From Desulfuromonadaceae bacterium UBA6124 (lineage in GTDB: Bacteria; Desulfobacterota; Desulfuromonadia; Desulfuromonadales; Trichloromonadaceae): 8,322 bases of DNA. The notes beneath the pieces were generated by a model. The model was not told where the DNA came from. It made no database searches and worked only from the letters and a program-made list of their open reading frames with translations. Made by a program: the position numbers and the translations under genes. Numbering within the stretch: the stretch's first letter is position 1; every line of letters starts with the position of its first letter. Below are positions 1 to 4,824 of this stretch, one piece after another. The stretch is taken from assembly GCA_002423365.1 (NCBI GenBank), contig DIVU01000019.1, forward strand, positions 1 through 8,322, read 5' to 3'.

Positions 1-337
1 GAACGCCGCCTTCACCACCATGGACCCGGTCGATCTGGAAACGGATCGCCGGCTATCCCTGCGCCCGAAAAAAACCGCCAACGCCTCGGCCGAGTACCGC
101 ATCGCCGCCTTTCTGATCGGCGCCGACTACCGCTACGTCGGCGAGCGTATCGATGTTTCCGCCGACCGGCGTCTGCCTTCCTATTCCCTGGTCGACCTGC
201 GCCTCTCCTATGACCTGAACCCGACGATCACCCTCTTCACCCGGGTGAACAACCTGCTCGATAAGGACTATCAGGAAGTGGCCGGTTACGAAACCCCCGA
301 CGCCGCCGTCTACGCGGGCATCCGCGCGACCTTCTAG
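1..337 (+). CDS. btuB: TonB-dependent outer-membrane receptor, BtuB-like, C-terminal fragment (5' end outside window)
   Basis: The frame is open from the window edge (first full codon at base 2) to a TAG stop at 335-337, so only about the last 111 residues are visible. They have the look of the final beta strands of a TonB-dependent receptor barrel: alternating polar and hydrophobic strands (YRIAAFLIGADYRYVGER, SYSLVDLRLSYDL), the family hallmark VNNLLDKDYQEVAGYETP near the end, and a C-terminal Phe, the usual signal for outer-membrane assembly by BAM. The plug domain and TonB box are not visible. Such receptors import corrinoids, iron chelates or other large ligands using TonB energy. The cobalamin assignment comes from the btuFCD-like genes that follow directly, with the stop overlapping the next possible start by one base. 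A siderophore receptor cannot be excluded from this fragment alone. The family call is secure; the substrate is inferred. Confidence 0.85.
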   Translation, partial: NAAFTTMDPVDLETDRRLSLRPKKTANASAEYRIAAFLIGADYRYVGERIDVSADRRLPSYSLVDLRLSYDLNPTITLFTRVNNLLDKDYQEVAGYETPDAAVYAGIRATF

Positions 338-1188
338 TGATGCCGCGCCCCCTTCTCCGCCTTCTCGTCTTCGCCCTGCTGCTCTCGGGGACGTGCCGAC
401 CGGCCTGGGCCGACGCCCCGGAGCGGATCGTCTCCCTGGCCCCGGCCATGACCGAGATCCTCTTCGCTCTCGGTCTCGGCGAAAAGGTGGTGGGGATCAC
501 CTCGGTCTGCGACCGGCCCGAGGAGGCTCAGGGGAAAACCAGGGTGGGGGGGATGTCGAATCCTTCTCTGGAGGCGATCCTCGCCCTGAAACCGGAACTG
601 GTGGTGATGACCACCGACGGCAATCCGAAGCATATCGCCGACCAGTTGGGGCGCCTCGACATTGCGATCCATGTCTTCACCCCCCGCCGCCTTTCGGAAA
701 TCCCCGGGGGCATCCGCGAACTCGGGGCGCGCGTCGGCGCCGAAGCGGCCGCCGACACCCTGGCGGTGGAACTCGAAACGCTGCTGAAAACCCCTCCCCG
801 GTTTGCCGCCGGGGAGGGCCCGAAGGCGCTCTTCGTCATCTGGCCGGAACCGCTGATCGTCGCCGGTCCCGGCACTCTGATCGACGACGCCCTGACCCTG
901 GTCGGCTACGTCAATATCGCCGCCGACGCCGGTACCGCCTACCCGCGTTTTTCCGTGGAAGAAGCCCTGCGCCGCAAGCCCGATGTCATCTTCCTCGGCC
1001 TCGGCCACGACCGGGACAACCCCCGGACCCAACGCCTGCTGCAACGCCTCGTTCCCGCCGGGCTCGATCATCCCGGGCGGATCGTCTCCGTCGGTGATGC
1101 CCTCTACCGCGCCGGGCCGCGCCTGCCCGCCGGAATCGTCGAAATTTCCCCCGGCCAAAGCTTAGGAAAAGCAAGGGCCGACCGATGA
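337..1188 (+). CDS. btuF: Periplasmic corrinoid/cobalamin-binding protein of an ABC transporter (BtuF-like)
   Basis: This 283-residue protein begins with a signal peptide (hydrophobic LLRLLVFALLLSG, likely cleavage after Ala-Trp-Ala at residue 25). The mature part is a class III (helical backbone) binding protein: RIVSLAPAMTEILFALGLGEKVVG at about 30-53, a VCDRPEEA segment, then NPSLEAILALKPELVV, and in the second lobe VIWPEPLIVAGPGTLIDDAL and YPRFSVEEALRRKPDVIFLG. Glu79 and Glu208 or Glu209 sit where BtuF/FhuD-type proteins carry the lobe-top glutamates that dock on the permease (family knowledge, aligned by eye). Length is usual for BtuF. The start may be GTG 337, which overlaps the receptor stop, or ATG 340; both give the same signal peptide. 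The 3' end overlaps btuC by ATGA. It would carry B12 or a related corrinoid from the receptor to BtuC. Heme or siderophore binding is the alternative. Confidence 0.87.
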   Translation: MMPRPLLRLLVFALLLSGTCRPAWADAPERIVSLAPAMTEILFALGLGEKVVGITSVCDRPEEAQGKTRVGGMSNPSLEAILALKPELVVMTTDGNPKHIADQLGRLDIAIHVFTPRRLSEIPGGIRELGARVGAEAAADTLAVELETLLKTPPRFAAGEGPKALFVIWPEPLIVAGPGTLIDDALTLVGYVNIAADAGTAYPRFSVEEALRRKPDVIFLGLGHDRDNPRTQRLLQRLVPAGLDHPGRIVSVGDALYRAGPRLPAGIVEISPGQSLGKARADR

Positions 1189-2141
1189 AGAGCACCAGGA
1201 TGCTTCTCGCCTGCGCGGCGGCGCTGCTCTTGGCCCTGGCATCGGTCTTTTTCGGCCCGCGCTTGATCAACCCCCTGGCTCTTGATGCCGAGTCCCGGCA
1301 GATCCTGCTACTGCTGCGCCTGCCCCGCTCGGCCGTCGCCTTTCTCATGGGCGGCGCCCTCGGCGCTTCCGGCTTCATTCTGCAAGGGGTCTTTCGTAAC
1401 CCCCTGGCCGACCCCTACATTCTCGGCCTCTCCGGCGGCGCCTCCCTGGCGGCGGCCCTCGGCATCCTGCTGGTCGGCAGTCTCCCCCTGCCCTTGCCCC
1501 TTCTGGCCTTCGCCGGTGCCCTCGGCGCCTGCGCCCTGGTCGCCGCCCTCGGCCGGGGACCGGAAGGATTGCGCCCGGATCGCCTGCTGCTGGGCGGCAT
1601 CGGTCTCGGCTTCTTCTTCTCCGCCGTCCTGCTGCTGCTGATGACCCTGGCCAGCGACGGCGGCCTCAAGCGCACCATCCTCTGGATGTCCGGCGACCTG
1701 TCCTCGGCGAACTGGGAACTGATCCCCGGCGGTCTGGTCCTGATCCTCTGTGGGCTGATGCTGGCGCTCGCGCGGAGCCAGGGACTCAATGTCCTCAGCT
1801 TGGGCGACGACATCGCCCACGGCCTCGGCTTCAACCCGGGAAGGGAACGCTTCTTCCTTTTCGTCGCCGCTTCCCTCATGACCGCCGCCGCCGTCTCCCT
1901 CGGCGGCACCGTCGGCTTCATCGGCCTGCTCGTCCCCCATGCCGTCCGCCATCTGGTCGGCGCCGATGCCCGGCGCGCGCTGCCGGTCTCCTTTTTCGGC
2001 GGCGGCGCCCTCCTCTGTCTCGCCGACAGTCTCGGCCGAACGTTGGCCGCGCCCCTGGAGATCCCGGCCGGGGTCATCGTCGCCCTGATTGGCGCACCCT
2101 GGTTCATCCTGGTGCTGCGCAAGAAAGGCTATGGCCTGTAA
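1185..2141 (+). CDS. btuC: Inner-membrane permease of a corrinoid ABC transporter (BtuC/FecCD family)
   Basis: A 318-residue, highly hydrophobic protein of the FecCD/BtuC permease family, close to the usual length of about 320-350 with roughly ten membrane spans. Family blocks are visible in order: LRLPRSAVAFLMGGALGASG at 44-63, QGVFRNPLADPYILGLSGGA at 67-86, LLLGGIGLGFFFS near 134-146, the cytoplasmic coupling-loop region LGDDIAHGLGFN at 207-218 that contacts the ATPase, and GGTVGFIGLLVPHAVRHLVG at 240-259. It forms the homodimeric channel through which BtuF-delivered ligand enters the cytoplasm. The start ATG overlaps the btuF stop by four bases (ATGA at 1185-1188), and AAGGG at 1173-1177 lies 7 bases upstream as a ribosome binding site. 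The sequence gives the family clearly; cobalamin specificity rests on the operon context. Confidence 0.93.
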   Translation: MKSTRMLLACAAALLLALASVFFGPRLINPLALDAESRQILLLLRLPRSAVAFLMGGALGASGFILQGVFRNPLADPYILGLSGGASLAAALGILLVGSLPLPLPLLAFAGALGACALVAALGRGPEGLRPDRLLLGGIGLGFFFSAVLLLLMTLASDGGLKRTILWMSGDLSSANWELIPGGLVLILCGLMLALARSQGLNVLSLGDDIAHGLGFNPGRERFFLFVAASLMTAAAVSLGGTVGFIGLLVPHAVRHLVGADARRALPVSFFGGGALLCLADSLGRTLAAPLEIPAGVIVALIGAPWFILVLRKKGYGL

Positions 2142-2142
2142 C

Positions 2143-2898
2143 ATGCTCGATTTTACCGACATTGCCTTCGACTTCAGCGACAAGCCTTTCATCGCCGGCC
2201 TCTCCTTCGCGGTCGCCAAGGGGGAAGTGCTCGGGCTCATCGGCCCGAACGGCGCCGGAAAATCGACCATCCTAAAACTCGCCGCCGGTCTGCTCAAGCC
2301 GCGCGCCGGGAGCATCCGCCTTGCCGGCCGCCCCATTGCCGCCTACAACGGCCGGGAACGGGCGCGACGGGTCGCTTATCTGCCCCAGCAACTCGACGCC
2401 CGCCTCCCCTTCCGCGTCGCCGAACTGGTGGAAATGGGCGGCTATCCGCACCTTGGCAAAGCCCCGCGCGAGACTTTTGAAGCGCTGCGCCTGGCCGGTC
2501 TCGAAACGAAAGCCGATGCGCCCCTCGGCCAGTTGAGCGGCGGCGAACTGCGCCGGGCCTATCTGGCCATGACCCTGCGCCAGGGGGCGGACTGCCTCCT
2601 TCTCGATGAACCGCTGGCCGGGCTCGACCTGAAATATCAGGCGGAACTGCTGCAACTGTTGCGGGGAATCGCCGCGCGAACCGGAACGACCGTCGTCATG
2701 TCGCTGCACGACATGGGCGCGGCGCTCTGGCTCGACCGGTTGCTTGCACTAAAGGAAGGAGAATTGATCGGCGCGGGGAAGCCGCGGGAACTGCTCAGCG
2801 AAGGATTGATCCGGAAACTCTTTGATCTCGATGAGGAAGCAGCGTGGATTTTCCGTCCCGGCGCGGGCCTGCCCGAAAGAAAATCCGCGACGCCCTGA
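2143..2898 (+). CDS. btuD: ATP-binding protein of a corrinoid ABC transporter (BtuD/FecE-like)
   Basis: From ATG 2143 the protein has 251 residues and all ABC ATPase motifs: Walker A GPNGAGKST at 34-42, Q-loop Gln82 in YLPQQ, signature LSGGE at 131-135, Walker B CLLLDE at 151-156, D-loop around Asp162, and switch His189 in SLHDM. It would dimerise under BtuC and drive import by ATP hydrolysis. ATG 2143 places the first beta strand (MLDFTDIAF) right at the N-terminus, as is normal for the family, and lies one base after the btuC stop. In-frame ATG 2131 (adding MACN, overlapping btuC by 11 bases) is also possible, and ATG 2089 is unlikely. No strong ribosome binding site decides between them, since AAGAAAGG at 2121-2128 is too close to 2131 and far from 2143. 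It is the last gene of the operon; translational coupling to btuC is likely. Confidence 0.92.
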   Translation: MLDFTDIAFDFSDKPFIAGLSFAVAKGEVLGLIGPNGAGKSTILKLAAGLLKPRAGSIRLAGRPIAAYNGRERARRVAYLPQQLDARLPFRVAELVEMGGYPHLGKAPRETFEALRLAGLETKADAPLGQLSGGELRRAYLAMTLRQGADCLLLDEPLAGLDLKYQAELLQLLRGIAARTGTTVVMSLHDMGAALWLDRLLALKEGELIGAGKPRELLSEGLIRKLFDLDEEAAWIFRPGAGLPERKSATP

Positions 2899-2904
2899 GG
2901 CCGG

Positions 2905-3771
2905 TCAAGGAGAACGGCGGCGAGCGATGAACTCTTCCTGCCCCTGGTCGGTGCGCATGAGGAGGCGGAGGCCGTTCTTTTCCATCCGGCCATGAAAACG
3001 GATGAGAGCTTTTTCCGTCTCGAACTGGGGCACATGCTCACTTTGAAAGGCGATGCGCGAACCGTCGACCTCCGCCGCGCCGATCACGGCGAGGCCGGTG
3101 GGATAGCGCACCGTCCCGGTCAGTCCCCCGTCGAAGACGACGAAATGAAAGTCGACGGCATAGCGATAGCCCTGGCTGGTGACAACCTCACCTCGCCAAT
3201 CGCCGGCCAGGGAGGCGGGATCGAAAACCGCCGTGCGATACCAGTAAATTCCCCCCAGCACAATCAATAACGCCGCCGTCAGCGGAACGGCCCAGGCCCA
3301 ACCCCTCCTGCCGCCCCGCCGGCGCGGCAGCTCCCGCTCGAGAATCCCCAGCAAGGTGGCGACATCGTCGTGAAAATGGCTGTCGCGCATGACGATGGCG
3401 TTCTTCCGCGTGAAGAGAGCCAGCTCCTTCGGCAGATCCGCCGCCTCCGGCATGCTCGCCCCCGCGATCAGAATCGGAATCACCTTGATCCCGTGCCCCA
3501 GGGCAGCGAGGATTTCCCGCTGGACGAAATCCTCCTCATCGGCCTTGGGCCTGAGCCACGACTTGCCAATGACCACCAGCAGAACACTGGACTCCGCCAC
3601 CGCTTCCTCGATGGCCTCGACAAAATCCCGCCCCGGCTCGATGTCGTCCACATCCATGAAGACCCGCTCGGCGCCGAACCGATCGCTCAGGCGATCAAGG
3701 AGCCGACCGGCGAAAGCCGCGCCGTCCTCGCGGCGATAACTTATGAAGATGGCGTTTCCCGCGTTTTGCAT
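2905..3771 (-). CDS. Membrane-anchored TIR-domain protein with C-terminal beta-rich domain
   Basis: From ATG 3771 the protein has 288 residues. Residues about 6-133 form a bacterial TIR domain: first strand and loop AIFISYRREDGAAFAGRLLD, the BB-loop-type FMDVDDIEPGRDFVEAIEEA, SSVLLVVIGKSWL, and DFVQREILAALGHGIKVIPILI. Glu86 in FVQRE aligns by eye with the catalytic Glu of NAD+-cleaving TIR enzymes such as SARM1 (WVHKE); a Phe replaces the Trp. A basic RRRGGRR stretch (150-156) precedes one transmembrane helix (about 158-179), so the TIR part should be cytoplasmic and the tail periplasmic. The tail (184-288) starts with a GDWRG motif and predicted beta strands, somewhat like small lipocalin-type barrels; no family is assigned. 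GTG 3777 is another possible start, but GGGGG at 3779-3783 has good spacing (7 nt) only to ATG 3771. It stands alone, convergent with btuD. NAD+ hydrolase, defence or signalling roles are possible but unproven. Confidence 0.88.
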   Translation of the reverse strand: MQNAGNAIFISYRREDGAAFAGRLLDRLSDRFGAERVFMDVDDIEPGRDFVEAIEEAVAESSVLLVVIGKSWLRPKADEEDFVQREILAALGHGIKVIPILIAGASMPEAADLPKELALFTRKNAIVMRDSHFHDDVATLLGILERELPRRRGGRRGWAWAVPLTAALLIVLGGIYWYRTAVFDPASLAGDWRGEVVTSQGYRYAVDFHFVVFDGGLTGTVRYPTGLAVIGAAEVDGSRIAFQSEHVPQFETEKALIRFHGRMEKNGLRLLMRTDQGQEEFIARRRSP

Positions 3772-3793
3772 GTCCACACCCCCGACATGATCG

Positions 3794-3822
3794 TCAACAT
3801 ATCTGAAAATGTCATTTATAAT
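3794..3822 (+). promoter_or_regulatory. Weak candidate upstream plus-strand promoter, overlapping the TIR promoter
   Basis: On the plus strand TATAAT (3817-3822), a perfect -10 hexamer, lies 17 bases after TCAACA (3794-3799), which matches the -35 consensus at four of six positions. Its -10 overlaps the -10 of the minus-strand TIR promoter, so the two could not fire at once. It would give the binding-protein gene a leader of about 140 nt. The AT richness of the stretch makes chance matches likely. Confidence 0.25.
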
Positions 3823-3842
3823 GGTTTATAAACATTTATCAA
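3815..3842 (-). promoter_or_regulatory. Candidate sigma70 promoter of the TIR gene with palindrome in its spacer
   Basis: Read on the minus strand, TTGATA (3842-3837) and TATAAA (3820-3815) are separated by 16 bases, a good match to -35 and -10 elements. Transcription would start near 3808, giving a leader of about 37 nt with the GGGGG ribosome binding site before ATG 3771. The spacer holds the perfect 10-bp palindrome GTTTATAAAC (3824-3833), flanked by two CATTTAT copies (3813-3819 and 3833-3839) set 20 bp apart on the plus strand. These could form an operator. AT-rich DNA yields such matches easily, so this is a prediction. Confidence 0.45.
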
Positions 3843-3902
3843 TTAAGTAAATTTTTCCATTCTCTCCAAAGAAGATAATCAAAGACATCCCGTATTTTCA
3901 CA

Positions 3903-3932
3903 TTGTCCCGACTGAAACCCTGAGGTTATTAT
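3903..3932 (+). promoter_or_regulatory. Candidate sigma70 promoter of the binding protein/GGDEF-EAL unit
   Basis: TTGTCC (3903-3908; four of six to consensus) and TATTAT (3927-3932; five of six) are separated by 18 bases, on the plus strand and about 38 bases ahead of the start codon at 3970. Transcription would start near 3939. A strong ribosome binding site, GAGGGG at 3958-3963, follows with a 6-base gap to ATG 3970. This is the best-placed promoter for the two-gene unit, though it is predicted by eye only. Confidence 0.4.
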
Positions 3933-3969
3933 AGCTCGACAACGCCGTTCACGAAACGAGGGGCACCTC

Positions 3970-4824
3970 ATGAAAAATTCGATCATTCATCGCCTGATCT
4001 GCCTCGGTCTCTGCGCGATGCTCTTTGCCTGGGTGTCCCCGGTCCACGGGATCGAATCCAAAGCGACGATTCGTATCAACGGTTCCGGCTGCTCCTTCGC
4101 CCTGATGAAACCACTGATTGACGCCTATCGCTCGGAACATCCCCAGCAGAATTTCGAATTAGAAAATCCTCTGGGAAGTTCGGGCGCCATCAAGGCCCTA
4201 TTGGCGGGGGCTCTCGATTTCGCCGTAAGCAGCAGACCCCTGAGACCGGGCGAGCGGGAGCAGGGGGCGACAACCTACGAATACGGCAGGACACCCCTGC
4301 TCATTGTCACCGAGCACCGCGTGCCCAAGTCGGACATCAGTACCCGCGAGCTGGAAAATATCTATGCCGGCAGGGTTCGCACCTGGATCGACGGTGAACG
4401 GATTCGGGTCGTCCTGCGACCAAAAGACGATAGCGACACGGCGATTCTCAATGGCTTCTCGCCCGGCTTGGCCCAGGCCCTCGAAACGGCTCGCGCCCAG
4501 CCCGGAATGATCGTGGCGGAAACCGACCCCGAGTCCAACGCACTGATCGCCAGATTACCAGGCGCCATTGGCGCCGCCGCCCTTTGTGGACTCAAAGGCG
4601 ACTACTTACCGCTGAACGTGCTTTCCCTCAACGGCATCCCCGGGACACCGGCAACCCTGGCTGATGGCTCGTACCCACTGGCCAAGAGTTTACATCTGGT
4701 CACTTCGTCCGAAACGTCGGCAGCGGCCAGGAAATTTCTCGATTTCATCCATTCCCCCCAGGGTCGAAAGATTGCCGAAGAGGCGGGGGTTCTCGTCAAC
4801 ACCGGCAAGGACCCCGCCCAATGA
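3970..4824 (+). CDS. Secreted PstS-family (phosphate-binding-like) substrate-binding protein
   Basis: A 284-residue protein with a signal peptide (IIHRLICLGLCAMLFAWVSPVHG, cleavage likely after about residue 27) and a type II periplasmic-binding fold of the PstS/PBP-like group. Visible family blocks are INGSGCSFALMKPLIDAY (37-54), the anion-site loop GSSGAIKALLAGALDFAVSS (69-88), STRELENIYAGRVRTW (124-139), VVLRPKDDSDTAI (147-159), and SYPLAKSLHLV (234-244). It is a little shorter than classical PstS, and no pstCAB genes are near. Instead its stop overlaps the start of a GGDEF-EAL gene by ATGA. It may therefore act as a periplasmic sensor that presents ligand state to that membrane protein, as NspS does for MbaA in Vibrio, rather than in transport. 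ATG 3970 is backed by GAGGGG at 3958-3963. Phosphate or another oxyanion is the likely ligand by family, but the residues do not settle it. Confidence 0.85.
   Translation: MKNSIIHRLICLGLCAMLFAWVSPVHGIESKATIRINGSGCSFALMKPLIDAYRSEHPQQNFELENPLGSSGAIKALLAGALDFAVSSRPLRPGEREQGATTYEYGRTPLLIVTEHRVPKSDISTRELENIYAGRVRTWIDGERIRVVLRPKDDSDTAILNGFSPGLAQALETARAQPGMIVAETDPESNALIARLPGAIGAAALCGLKGDYLPLNVLSLNGIPGTPATLADGSYPLAKSLHLVTSSETSAAARKFLDFIHSPQGRKIAEEAGVLVNTGKDPAQ

Noticed and set aside
334..1158. Open frame of 274 codons antisense to btuF
   Set aside because: Low-complexity, no family resemblance, and fully opposite a clear BtuF gene.
1308..2336. Long open frame (342 codons) antisense to btuC
   Set aside because: Its translation is low-complexity (rich in Gly, Ala, Glu, Gln) and covers a clear BtuC and btuD start; it arises from GC-rich codon bias on the opposite strand.
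3370..3831. Plus-strand open frame of 153 codons opposite the TIR domain
   Set aside because: Antisense to a well-supported TIR domain, with no signal or motif of its own.
3958..3969. Small hairpin GAGG-GGCA-CCTC over the ribosome binding site of the PstS-like gene
   Set aside because: Only four base pairs with a four-base loop; too weak to claim as a regulatory structure without further conservation.
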